Shown here in pieces: positions 9,105 through 17,068 of a DNA stretch of 44,606 nt (position 1 is its first letter; every line of letters begins with the position of its first letter). The stretch comes from Hyphomicrobiales bacterium (GTDB lineage: Bacteria; Pseudomonadota; Alphaproteobacteria; Rhizobiales; Aestuariivirgaceae), in the NCBI GenBank assembly GCA_027024225.1, contig JALVSR010000037.1, forward strand, positions 1-44,606, in the 5' to 3' direction. The position numbers and the translations under genes are program-made. Under the pieces are notes generated by a model, which saw only the letters and a list, made by a program, of their open reading frames with translations, made no database searches and was not told the origin of the DNA.

Positions 9105-9235
9105 TTTCACAGCTTTTCGAATGTCAAGGATGGCCCTTCGGGCCACCGCGAAGCGGTCTTGTCCTCGACATTCGAAAAGCCGTGAAAAGAATGGCGAAGA
9201 AGCGCCAATGGCGGAAAATCGCCATTGGCGCTTCT
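9105..9235. repeat. Composite palindromic element, copy 2 (aroB-transporter gap)
   Basis: Part one: 26-nt arms (9105-9130 and 9162-9187) pair at 24 of 26 positions (two A-C mismatches) around a loop of exactly 31 nt, which folds into two mini-hairpins (TGGCCC-TTC-GGGCCA and CCGC-GAA-GCGG). Part two: a hairpin with arms 9198-9213 and 9220-9235, nearly identical to that of copy 1. Here the element lies between convergent genes, so it could also help end transcription from both sides, though no T-tract is present. Confidence 0.85.
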
Positions 9236-9252
9236 CTTTGCCTGAAAAATGT

Positions 9253-11019
9253 CTATAGCGGCCAGATGAACAGAATCATGGGAATAGAAACGGCCAGCAC
9301 GATCAGCTCCAGCGGCAGGCCGAGGCGCCAGTAATCGCCGAAAGCATAGCCGCCCGGGCCCATGATAATGGTGTTGTTCTTGTGCCCGATGGGCGTGAGG
9401 AAGGCGCAACTGGCCGCCACCGCCACGCCCATGAGCATGGTGTCCGGGTTCACCCCCAGCGTGTTGGCCACCCCCACCGCCACGGGCGCGGCGATGAGCA
9501 CGGTGGCGACGTTGTTCAACACATCGGAGAGCGTCATGGTCACCACCATGATGAGCGCCAGCACCATGACCGGCGGCAGCCCTTGCGTGAGCCACAAGAT
9601 GCCCTGCGCGATGATGTCCGTGCCGCCGGAGCGTTCCAGCGCCGCGCCGATGGGAATGAGCGAGCCCAACAGCACGATGACCGGCCACTCGATGGCGTCA
9701 TAGATGCGGCTCAAGGGCATGATGTTGAACAGGGCGAAGGCCACCACCACCGCGCCCAGCGCCACCGGCAGATACACCAGCTTCAGCGCCGAGGCGACAA
9801 TCGCCGCCGCGAACAGGGCGATGGCCAGCCACGCCTTCTGCCATTGCGGCACGCTGCGCGCCTCCGTCTTCAGCGGCAGCGCGCCGAGCCAGCGGGCGGT
9901 GGCCTCCAGCACGTTGTCCGGCCCCATCAGCAGCAGTATGTCGCCCGGCCGGATGCGCTCCTTGCGCACGCGCTGGCGGATGGTGCGGCCTTTGCGCGCG
10001 ATGCCCACCAGCACCACGCCGTGGCGCGCCAGCAGGCGCATGTCATCAGCCGAGCGGTTGACGATGCGCGCCTCGCGCGGCACCACAGCCTCCAGCATGT
10101 TCATGGCGTCCGCCAGCAGGTGCGCGTGCTTGCGCGAGCGTGAGACGTTCAGCTTAAGCGCGGCGGCGAACTGCTCCAGCCCCTCCGGCGTGCCCTCGAT
10201 GACGAGCGTGTCGTTGGCGCGGATTTTCAGGTTGTTGCGCAGCCGCTCGCGCTCGCCGCGCCGAACTACCGAAAGCAGCCACACGTCCGCCTCGCGCGCG
10301 TGCTCTTTCAGCTCGCCGACGGTGCGGCCGACGGCCGGGGAATCGGCGGGCACGATGAGCTCCATGATGAAGTTTTCCGGCTCCGCCGCGCTCCTGTCGC
10401 TTGCTCCCTTGCGCTGCGGAATGAGCCGCCAGCCGATGAAGGCAATGAACATTAGCCCCGCCAGCGCCACCGGCAGGCCGACGGGCGCGAAATCGAACAT
10501 CAGGTAGGGCGCGCCCAGCGATTGTTCGCGGAACTGGGCGATGACGATGTTGGTGGGCGTGCCGATGAGCGTGGTCATGCCGCCGAGGATGGTGGCGAAG
10601 GACAATGGCATGAGGGTGAGTGCGGCGGTGCGCTTCGCCCTCGCCGCGGCCTGCATGTCCACCGGCATGAGCATGGCAAGCGCCGCGACGTTGTTCATGA
10701 AGGCGGAAAGGAAGGCTCCCACCCCGCCCATCAAGAGAATGTGCTGCCAGATGGGCCGGGCGGAATCGACGAGCCTACGGGTGATCATCTCCACCACGCC
10801 GGCGCGCTCCAGCCCTTTCGACACCACCAGCACCAGCGCGATGATGATGACCGCCGGGTGGCCGAAGCCGGCGAAGGCGTGCTTCGTTTCCACCACGCCC
10901 AGCATGACCGCCAGCATTAGCGCGCCGAAGGCCACGAGGTCATAGCGCCAGCGTCCCCACAGCAACAGCGCCAGCACCCCGCCCATGATGGCGAACAGCA
11001 ATGCCTGGTCGGCGGTCAT
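9253..11019 (-). CDS. SLC13-family anion permease with two TrkA-C (RCK_C) domains
   Basis: 588 residues from the ATG at 11019, which has GGGAG six bases upstream; an ATG two codons earlier is too close to that site. The N-terminal half has several membrane helices and the DASS-type loop FMNNVAALAMLMPV with SFATILGGMTTLIGTPTN. Two soluble RCK_C-like domains follow in the middle (around residues 215-290 and 310-380: MELIVPADSPAVGRTVGEL and IRPGDILLLMGPDNVLEAT). The C-terminal half repeats the membrane fold with LSDVLNNVATVLIAAPVA and LTPIGHKNNTIIMGPGGY. This resembles sodium- or proton-coupled transporters of sulfate or dicarboxylates; the substrate cannot be told. It converges with aroB. Confidence 0.9.
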   Translation of the reverse strand: MTADQALLFAIMGGVLALLLWGRWRYDLVAFGALMLAVMLGVVETKHAFAGFGHPAVIIIALVLVVSKGLERAGVVEMITRRLVDSARPIWQHILLMGGVGAFLSAFMNNVAALAMLMPVDMQAAARAKRTAALTLMPLSFATILGGMTTLIGTPTNIVIAQFREQSLGAPYLMFDFAPVGLPVALAGLMFIAFIGWRLIPQRKGASDRSAAEPENFIMELIVPADSPAVGRTVGELKEHAREADVWLLSVVRRGERERLRNNLKIRANDTLVIEGTPEGLEQFAAALKLNVSRSRKHAHLLADAMNMLEAVVPREARIVNRSADDMRLLARHGVVLVGIARKGRTIRQRVRKERIRPGDILLLMGPDNVLEATARWLGALPLKTEARSVPQWQKAWLAIALFAAAIVASALKLVYLPVALGAVVVAFALFNIMPLSRIYDAIEWPVIVLLGSLIPIGAALERSGGTDIIAQGILWLTQGLPPVMVLALIMVVTMTLSDVLNNVATVLIAAPVAVGVANTLGVNPDTMLMGVAVAASCAFLTPIGHKNNTIIMGPGGYAFGDYWRLGLPLELIVLAVSIPMILFIWPL

Positions 11020-11225
11020 GCCCATCTCCCGTTCATCGTCGCAAGGTATATCACCGCAGCGGCGGGCTGTCCCCATGTCCCGGCAATTTTCGCGGCGGCG
11101 AATTTTCTCGCCATGGCGCATTCCACCCTCTTGACCTCGCCCACATTCCGGCTTTCCTGTTGACGAAGCCAGAAGCGCCATCTTCGGATGGATCCTTGCA
11201 TTGTTGAACAGCGGGAGAGGTTTTC

Positions 11226-11510
11226 ATGAGCGCACTGGGCCCCGTGGGGCAGGAGATGCAAAAGCGCCTGCAAGAGGCGCTCAACCCTACGCACCTGGAA
11301 GTCATCGACGAATCGCACCGCCATGCCGGCCATGCCGGCGCGCATCCGGAGGGCGAGTCGCACTTTCGCGTCGTCATCGTTGCGGACGTCTTCGAAGGCA
11401 AGTCGCCGGTGCAGCGGCATCGTCTGGTGAACGAGGCGCTGGGCGAGCTGCTGCGCGAGCGGGTGCATGCGCTCGCCATCACCGCGCGTGCGCCGGGCGA
11501 AACCCCGTAA
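11226..11510 (+). CDS. BolA family protein
   Basis: 94 residues with the BolA core: THLEVIDESHRHAGHAGA, then SHFRVVIVADVFEGKSPVQRH and a conserved end HALAITARAP. The His residues in the HAGH loop and the later conserved His are those used with monothiol glutaredoxins to bind a 2Fe-2S cluster in related proteins. It probably acts in iron-sulfur cluster handling or as a stress regulator. It starts 206 bases upstream of the divergent transporter's start and is followed by mobB after 23 bases. Confidence 0.92.
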   Translation: MSALGPVGQEMQKRLQEALNPTHLEVIDESHRHAGHAGAHPEGESHFRVVIVADVFEGKSPVQRHRLVNEALGELLRERVHALAITARAPGETP

Positions 11511-11533
11511 GCGGCGCGCCCGGGAGACTTCTC

Positions 11534-12097
11534 ATGCCGGCTCGCATTCGCGGTTATCCCGTCTTTGGCCTGTGCGGTTACAAGAACAGCGGCAAGACCA
11601 CGCTGGTCTGCCGGCTGGTGGAGGAATTCACACGACGGGGCTTGCGGGTGGCAACCGTGAAATATGCCCATTGCGATGTCGAGATAGACCACGAGGGGCG
11701 TGACAGCTTTCGTCACCGGCAGGCGGGTGCGCGGCAGGTGGCGCTTATCAGCCCCTATCGCTGGGCGGTGATTCACGAAATCGACCGCACCGCGCGGGAG
11801 CAGCCGCCGCGGCTGGAAGATGTGCTCTCGCACATCGGCCCGGCCGACCTGGTGCTGGTGGAAAGCAACAAGACCGGCCAGTATCCGAAAATGGAGGTGC
11901 GCGATGTTCACCACGAACGCCCGCCGTTGGCCGACACGGACGCGCACATCCTGGCCATCGCCGCCAACGGGCCGTTGACACATCCGCGCGTGCCGGTGTT
12001 CCATCGGGACGAAGTGGCCGCCATCGCCAATTTCATCAGCCAAGCGCTGGACCTGACGCCACCGGCGCAGTCAACAGCGGAGCCTGAAAAGCCATGA
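11534..12097 (+). CDS. mobB: Molybdopterin-guanine dinucleotide biosynthesis protein MobB
   Basis: 187 residues from ATG 11534, preceded by GGGAGA; a longer open frame upstream runs through bolA out of frame and is not coding. The P-loop GYKNSGKTTLV lies at residues 15-25, followed by VATVKYAHCDVEIDHEGRDS and LVLVESNKTGQYPKMEV, all MobB features. MobB is a GTP-binding helper of MobA in adding GMP to molybdopterin; it is not essential in E. coli. mobA is not in this window. The stop overlaps the moeA start (ATGA at 12094-12097), so the two are co-translated. Confidence 0.94.
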   Translation: MPARIRGYPVFGLCGYKNSGKTTLVCRLVEEFTRRGLRVATVKYAHCDVEIDHEGRDSFRHRQAGARQVALISPYRWAVIHEIDRTAREQPPRLEDVLSHIGPADLVLVESNKTGQYPKMEVRDVHHERPPLADTDAHILAIAANGPLTHPRVPVFHRDEVAAIANFISQALDLTPPAQSTAEPEKP

Positions 12098-13377
12098 GCA
12101 CCCCTCCTCGCAAGCTGGCCAACGACTGTTTCGCCTGCCTGCACGAGCTGATGCCGCACGAGGAGGCCATGCGCCTGCTCAGAGAGCGCATCACCCCGGT
12201 GGTGGATGTGGAAGAGCTGCCGCTGGCCGAGGCGCTGGGCCGGGTGCTGGCCGAAGACGTGATCGCCCCGCGCGACATTCCGGCCTTCGCCAACGCGGCC
12301 ATGGATGGCTTCGCCGTGCGCCAGGCCGACCTGAATCCGCAAGCCGAGACGGAACTGCCCGTTTTCATGACCATTTTCGCTGGCGATGTGCCAAGGCGCC
12401 TGCCCGAGGGCACGGCGGCGCGCATTTTCACCGGCGCGCCCATGCCCGAGGGCGCGGACACCTGCGTGATGCAGGAAGACGTGGAGCACGACGAGGCGGC
12501 TGGCGTTGCGCGGTTTCCCGCCGGAATCCTGCGCGGCATCAACGTGCGCCCGGCGGGCGAAGACCAGCAGGCGGGCCAGCCGGTGGTGCGCGCGGGCGAA
12601 CGGTTGCGTCCGCCGGAGCTGGCGGCCATCGCCTCCACCGGCGCCGCGCAGGTGAAGGTGTTCGGGAAATTGCGCGTGGCGCTCATGTCCACCGGCAACG
12701 AGATCATCCGCCCCGGAGAGCCCTTCACGCCCGGCGCCATCTATGACGCCAACCACTTTTTCCTGCGCGGGGCTTTGGCCACCCTGCCGGTGGAGGTGGT
12801 GGACTTCGGCGTGCTCGCCGATGAGCGGGAGGTGGTGGAGCGCGCCTTCAGGCGAGCGGCGGAGCAATGCGACGTCATCATCACCTCCGCCGGCATCTCC
12901 ACCGGCGAGGCCGACTACATGGCCGAAACCGCGCGCAAGCTGGGCAGCCTGCACGCCTGGCGGCTGGCCATCAAGCCGGGCAAGCCCATCGCCTTCGGGC
13001 AGATTGGCGATACGGTCTATCTGGGCCTGCCGGGGAACCCGGTGGCGGCGTTCGTGACCTTCCTCGTCTATGGATGGCCGCTGCTGGCCCGGCTGGCGGG
13101 TCATGCATGGCGCGAACCGGAGCGAATCGTGCTGCCGGCCGCCTTCGAGATGAAACGCCGCAAGGCGGGACGGCGCGAGTTCCTGCGCGGCTGGCTGGAA
13201 ACGGACGAAGAAGGGCGCACGGTGGTGCGGCGTTTTCCGAAAGATGGCTCCGGACTCATTTCCTCGGCCGTGGCCGCCACCGGGCTTATCGAGATCACGG
13301 AAGAACCCGACCACGTGTCACCGGGCGATCCGGTGCGCTTTATCCCTTTCGGCGCCTTCGGCCTGCCGCCCAGATGA
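12094..13377 (+). CDS. moeA: Molybdopterin molybdenumtransferase MoeA
   Basis: 427 residues, near the usual length. Motifs in order: ANAAMDGFAVR (domain with the catalytic Asp), the FTGAPMPEGADTCVMQEDVE loop, STGNEIIRPGE, ITSAGISTGEADYM and KPGKPIAFGQ with YLGLPGNPVAAFVTF of the molybdopterin-binding domain, then a C-terminal beta-barrel (residues about 345-420). It inserts molybdate into adenylylated molybdopterin. Overlap with mobB marks a small Moco operon. The protein starts with about 20 residues before the family core (NDCFACLHELMPHEEAM). Confidence 0.96.
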   Translation: MSTPPRKLANDCFACLHELMPHEEAMRLLRERITPVVDVEELPLAEALGRVLAEDVIAPRDIPAFANAAMDGFAVRQADLNPQAETELPVFMTIFAGDVPRRLPEGTAARIFTGAPMPEGADTCVMQEDVEHDEAAGVARFPAGILRGINVRPAGEDQQAGQPVVRAGERLRPPELAAIASTGAAQVKVFGKLRVALMSTGNEIIRPGEPFTPGAIYDANHFFLRGALATLPVEVVDFGVLADEREVVERAFRRAAEQCDVIITSAGISTGEADYMAETARKLGSLHAWRLAIKPGKPIAFGQIGDTVYLGLPGNPVAAFVTFLVYGWPLLARLAGHAWREPERIVLPAAFEMKRRKAGRREFLRGWLETDEEGRTVVRRFPKDGSGLISSAVAATGLIEITEEPDHVSPGDPVRFIPFGAFGLPPR

Positions 13378-13387
13378 AAACCTCGCA

Positions 13388-13419
13388 CCGCCGGGCGCGG
13401 CGCGGCCGACGCCGGGCGG
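13388..13419. repeat. GC-rich hairpin between moeA and ppa
   Basis: A 32-nt near-perfect inverted repeat just after the moeA stop: outer 10-nt arms CCGCCGGGCG and CGCCGGGCGG pair with one mismatch, and the inside holds CGGC-GCG-GCCG. No T-tract follows, so it is not a classical terminator. The remaining ~130 bases up to ppa are GC-rich with shorter inverted repeats (for example CCGCC..GGCGG at about 13440) and no gene. Confidence 0.5.
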
Positions 13420-13555
13420 AACGGAGGGCCAGGCCTTCTCCGCCGGATCAGGCGGATGCAAGGTGGCGTCGTCTTCACCTCCGCGGGCCGCGGGCGCCCT
13501 GCGGAATCCTTCAGCAAGGTGGGCGATGCCCGGTGGTATCAGGCCCGGCAACCCA

Positions 13556-14095
13556 TCACCTGGCCGCGGCCCCGCCACCGGCCTCGATGGCGGACATGAT
13601 GAGCCTTTCGGCCTCCTCGTGGTCGCCCCAGCCGATGGTTTCCACCCACTTGCCCGCTTCCAGGTCCTTGTAGTGGGCAAAGAAATGCTCGATCTGCTTC
13701 AGCTGGATTTCCGGCAGGTCGGCGATGTCGTGAATGTTTTCGTAGTGCCGCGTGATGTGCGGCGCCGGCACGGCGATGATCTTTTCGTCCATGCCCTTCT
13801 CGTCGCGCATCTTGAGCACGCCCACGGGACGCACCGCGATGATGCAGCCCGGGATGAGCGGGCGGGAGGAAATCAGCACCACGTCAATGGGATCGCCATC
13901 GTCGCACAGGGTGTGCGGAATGAAGCCGTAATTGCCGGGATAGCGCATGGGCGTGTAGAGATAGCGGTCCACCACCATGGTGCCGGCATCCTTGTCCATC
14001 TCGTACTTGATGGGCTCGCCGCCAATGGGCACCTCGATGACCACGTTGACTTCCTTCGGCGGATTTTCGCCCACGCTGATCGCATCCAGTCGCAT
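13556..14095 (-). CDS. ppa: Inorganic pyrophosphatase (family I)
   Basis: 179 residues, full length for the bacterial soluble enzyme. Metal-binding residues are in place: D66, D68 and D71 in DDGDPIDVV, then D98, D103 and K105 in [15 protein letters not shown]; also the conserved [13 protein letters not shown]. It hydrolyses pyrophosphate and so pulls biosynthetic reactions forward in the cytoplasm. Next upstream on the same strand is rpmE, with a terminator-like hairpin between, so ppa probably has its own promoter. Confidence 0.97.
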   Translation of the reverse strand: MRLDAISVGENPPKEVNVVIEVPIGGEPIKYEMDKDAGTMVVDRYLYTPMRYPGNYGFIPHTLCDDGDPIDVVLISSRPLIPGCIIAVRPVGVLKMRDEKGMDEKIIAVPAPHITRHYENIHDIADLPEIQLKQIEHFFAHYKDLEAGKWVETIGWGDHEEAERLIMSAIEAGGGAAAR

Positions 14096-14131
14096 CGTTG
14101 CTCCCCCTTGTGACCGTGAGGTCGAAAAGGC

Positions 14132-14178
14132 CGAAAAGAAAGAGGAGCAGGCACATCCCTGCCGGGAAAGCCTGCTCC
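14132..14178 (-). terminator. Rho-independent terminator of rpmE
   Basis: On the minus strand a perfect 9-bp stem GGAGCAGGC / GCCTGCTCC (14170-14178 with 14144-14152) encloses a 17-nt loop and is followed directly by TCTTTCTTTT. It lies 30 bases past the rpmE stop and before ppa. Confidence 0.75.
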
Positions 14179-14207
14179 CCTCCCGAATGCTTCCGGGATA
14201 TCGAGAT

Positions 14208-14435
14208 CTACTTCTTGCCGCCCATGAGGAAGCCGTACTTTTCCTTGAAGCGGGAAACGCGACCGCGGTCTATCACTTGCTGCGGGCCACCCGTCCAGGC
14301 CGAATGCGACTTGGGGTCGATTTCCAGCGTCAGCACGTCGCCTTCCTGCCCCCAAGTGGAACGGGTGATGTACTCGGTACCGTCGGTCATGACCACCTTG
14401 ATGAAATGGTAGTCCGGATGGATGTCCTTTTTCAT
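14208..14435 (-). CDS. rpmE: 50S ribosomal protein L31
   Basis: 75 residues from the ATG at 14435 ([10 protein letters not shown]), the family start, with AGAGG seven bases upstream; the frame is open further but not conserved. Motifs [14 protein letters not shown] and HSAWTGG are typical. It lacks the cysteines of the zinc-binding form, so it is the zinc-independent type normal in alphaproteobacteria. It forms part of the bridge between ribosomal subunits. Confidence 0.96.
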   Translation of the reverse strand: MKKDIHPDYHFIKVVMTDGTEYITRSTWGQEGDVLTLEIDPKSHSAWTGGPQQVIDRGRVSRFKEKYGFLMGGKK

Positions 14436-14538
14436 CGCCAGCCTCTTGTCATTCATGGCAAAAAGGCAGCCGATGCAGGTGGGGCGCCTGCCCGCCCGCG
14501 TTCGTGCCACCTCGCAAAAACACGCTTGTGATGCGCGC

Positions 14539-14566
14539 TTTATAACAGTGTCGTGCTATATTGCAA
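14539..14566 (-). promoter_or_regulatory. rpmE: Candidate sigma-70-type promoter of rpmE
   Basis: On the minus strand TTGCAA (14566-14561), a 16-nt spacer and TATAAA (14544-14539) match the -35 and -10 consensus at 4/6 and 5/6. It lies about 105 bases upstream of the rpmE start, in the AT-richest part of this gap. Confidence 0.4.
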
Positions 14567-14659
14567 TAGGCGGCGCGCAAGCCTCCCTTTCGTCCGCGGC
14601 GTTGCGCAAATGCCACATTTCGACCGGCGAATGCGATTATGCGAGGCAAACCGCTGGCG

Positions 14660-14678
14660 TTAAGATCTTGCTTACCAA
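14660..14678 (+). promoter_or_regulatory. Weak candidate CtrA box before L,D-transpeptidase
   Basis: TTAA-N7-CTTACCAA matches the CtrA consensus TTAA-N7-TTAACCAT at 9 of 12 positions, with a perfect first half. It lies about 110 bases before the start of the L,D-transpeptidase gene. Alone it is weak; it is listed because two much better matches precede other envelope genes in this window. Confidence 0.25.
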
Positions 14679-14789
14679 TAATTGCAAGGCTGAGTCGAAA
14701 ATGTCATTTTTCGTCGGTGGACCGACACGCTGTCGCATGCCTTACCGGGGGTGGCCGGGACTGATCCGGCAAAAAGACAAGGTTGCCGC

Positions 14790-16916
14790 ATGATGTTCAA
14801 ACGCAAATTTCCGCTTTCCATTTCCATGCTGGCCGTTGGCCTGGCCATCATGCTGGGGGGTGGTTTCCACACCGCGCCGGCGCACGCCGGCAAGATGACC
14901 AACGTCAAGAGCGGCAACTGGAAGAGCTCGGGCCGCATCACCGGCCAGCGCCCCCGGTTCGAGCGCCGCAAGCGCGCCTCGCGCCGCATCGACTTTTTCG
15001 AGCTGTTCGACCTTGTGCCGCCCCGACGGTCCAGGCCGACCTCGGCGGGGCGAGGCAACCTGCCCCTTGAGGGCGCGCCCGCGCTGATCGCGCCGGATGC
15101 CCCGGTGACGGAATATGTCGAAAAGCCGAAGATTTACGTTTACCCGGTGCCGCAGTTGCGCCCCTTGCGCGCGGTCCGCGTGGATGGCGAGGCGAAGGCC
15201 CCCCTGGCGGGGGCCATTCTGGGCGTGTTGCGCAGCGGCGCCGCGCGCGTGGAGGTGGAGCCGGCGCATTACAAGGCCATCGTCGCCTTTTACAAGAACC
15301 GCGGCTTTGCGCCGGTGTGGGTGGCCGGTTCCGATGTTTCGGCGAAGGGACAGGCCGTGCTGGCGCTGCTGGCCCGTGCCCACGAACACGGGCTGAAGCC
15401 CGAGCACTATCGCGTGCCGGTGGTGTGGGAGCACGACGGCGATGCCCGGGCCATTGCGGGCAACGACTACAATCTGGCGCGGCTGGACGTGGAGCTGACC
15501 GCCATGGCGCTGCGCTACGCCCGCCACCTTTCGGGCGGCGTGGTGGACCCGAACAAGCTCAGCACCTATCACGACCTGCGGCCGCCGAAGGTGTCCGCGC
15601 AAAAGGCGCTGAAGAAGCTGGCGGAGGTTGAAGATGTGGCCGGCTGGCTGGAATCGCTTGCGCCGAAGCATTTCGCCTATGGCCTGATGAAACGCGAGCT
15701 GGCGCGCCTGCGCGGTGCGGCGCCGGAAAAGCTGCTACCGCCCATTCCGGTGGGCAGGCTCATTCGACCGGGCAAGCGCGATGAGCGCCTGCCGCTCATC
15801 CGCCGCCACCTGATGAAGCTGGGGCTGCTGGCGTCCGCGAGCTCCAGCGCGGATGGCGGCGCCGTGACGGCGGAGCCCACCGCGGGAGAAGGAGGGGCCG
15901 TCGACGGGAACCTGCCTGAAACAGCCTCCACCAGCGCCATTTCCACTTCGTCCACTTCGGTCGCGCAACCGGCGGCGGACCCCACCCTGTACGACGAGGC
16001 GGTCGAAAAAGCCGTGCGCAAATTCCAGAAAATGGCCGGCCTGAAACCCGACGGGCTCATCGGCAGGGGCACCATCCGCGCGCTCAACCGTCGCAACAGC
16101 GGCACGGGCAAGAAGGCACGCATGGAAAAGCTGGCGCTGAACATGGAGCGCCTGCGCTGGATGCCGCGTGATTTCGGCAATCCGCATTTCCTGGTCAATG
16201 TGCCGGCCTTCGAGGTCTACCTGTACGAAAACGGCAAGCGCCGCTGGAGCAGCCGCGTCATCACCGGCAAGCCCAAGAACCAGACCTATTTCTTCTCCGA
16301 TTACATCGAATATGTCGTGTTCAATCCCTACTGGGGCGTGCCGCAGTCCATCATACGCAAGGAATTCATTCCCAAGCTGATGAAAGACCCCCACTGGCTG
16401 GACAAGGAAGGTTACGAGGTGCGCGACAAGAAAGGCCGCGTCATCAGCTCCGCCTCGGTGGATTGGGCCCGCTGGCGCAATGCCAAGCGCATTCCTTTCG
16501 ATATCCGCCAGCTGCCCGGCGACAAGAACGCACTGGGGAGGATCAAGGTGCTGTTCCCCAACAGGCATGCCATCTACATGCACGACACGCCGTTCAAGAG
16601 CCTGTTCAAGCGCCGCAAGCGCGCCTTCTCGCATGGCTGCGTGCGCGTGCACAAGCCAGTGGAGCTGGCCGAGCTGGTGTCCGGCCTCGATCCCTTCGAG
16701 ATCGAGAATTACCTGAAGGAAGGCAAGAATAGACAGATCAAGCTGGACAAGCGCATTCGGGTGCACATCGCCTATTTCACCGCCTGGCCCGATGATACCG
16801 GCAAGATGCATTATTACGAGGATGTGTACGGCCGTGACAAGCTGCTGAAAATCGCGCTGGCCAAACATGATGCCGCCTATATGCGCCTGAACGGGCGGCA
16901 GGCAGGGCTGCGCTGA
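14790..16916 (+). CDS. L,D-transpeptidase, YcbB/LdtD type
   Basis: 708 residues from ATG 14790, preceded by AAGG at seven bases; an ATG directly after it is equivalent. A signal peptide covers about residues 1-33 (cut after APAHA). A basic, Arg-rich segment follows, then a YcbB-like scaffold domain (FYKNRGFAPVWVAG), a low-complexity Ser/Thr/Ala stretch (about 350-395), a PG_binding_1 domain (about 400-440: AVRKFQKMAGLKPDGLIG) and the YkuD catalytic domain with MHDTPF and SHGCVRV, nucleophile C617 and H615. It makes 3-3 cross-links in peptidoglycan or attaches proteins to it, in the periplasm. The gene stands alone; a 13-bp tandem repeat begins at its stop codon. Confidence 0.93.
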   Translation: MMFKRKFPLSISMLAVGLAIMLGGGFHTAPAHAGKMTNVKSGNWKSSGRITGQRPRFERRKRASRRIDFFELFDLVPPRRSRPTSAGRGNLPLEGAPALIAPDAPVTEYVEKPKIYVYPVPQLRPLRAVRVDGEAKAPLAGAILGVLRSGAARVEVEPAHYKAIVAFYKNRGFAPVWVAGSDVSAKGQAVLALLARAHEHGLKPEHYRVPVVWEHDGDARAIAGNDYNLARLDVELTAMALRYARHLSGGVVDPNKLSTYHDLRPPKVSAQKALKKLAEVEDVAGWLESLAPKHFAYGLMKRELARLRGAAPEKLLPPIPVGRLIRPGKRDERLPLIRRHLMKLGLLASASSSADGGAVTAEPTAGEGGAVDGNLPETASTSAISTSSTSVAQPAADPTLYDEAVEKAVRKFQKMAGLKPDGLIGRGTIRALNRRNSGTGKKARMEKLALNMERLRWMPRDFGNPHFLVNVPAFEVYLYENGKRRWSSRVITGKPKNQTYFFSDYIEYVVFNPYWGVPQSIIRKEFIPKLMKDPHWLDKEGYEVRDKKGRVISSASVDWARWRNAKRIPFDIRQLPGDKNALGRIKVLFPNRHAIYMHDTPFKSLFKRRKRAFSHGCVRVHKPVELAELVSGLDPFEIENYLKEGKNRQIKLDKRIRVHIAYFTAWPDDTGKMHYYEDVYGRDKLLKIALAKHDAAYMRLNGRQAGLR

Positions 16917-16976
16917 GCGGGGTCCGCTGAACGGCTCCGCTGAGCGGCTCTGCTGAGCGGCTCCGCTGAGCGGCTC
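16911..16976. repeat. 13-bp tandem repeat (five units) at the L,D-transpeptidase stop
   Basis: Units of CGCTGAGCGGCTC run at 16911-16924 (14 nt, variant), 16925-16937, 16938-16950, 16951-16963 and 16964-16976. Each unit contains the small palindrome GAGC-G-GCTC. The first unit includes the last codons and the TGA stop of the transpeptidase gene, so copy-number change would alter its 3' flank but not the protein unless the stop is hit. Confidence 0.9.
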
Positions 16977-17068
16977 CGCACAATTCATATCCCGGCCCTT
17001 GCCGCGTCCTTGGCGCATGCGCATATTCCGGACGATTTCGTTAGTCTGTCGCGCAACGGGAAACGGCC

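Noticed and set aside
11201-11533. Open frame extending mobB upstream through bolA
   Set aside because: The extension is out of frame with a clear bolA gene and has no resemblance to MobB; a start with GGGAGA at 11534 explains the protein.
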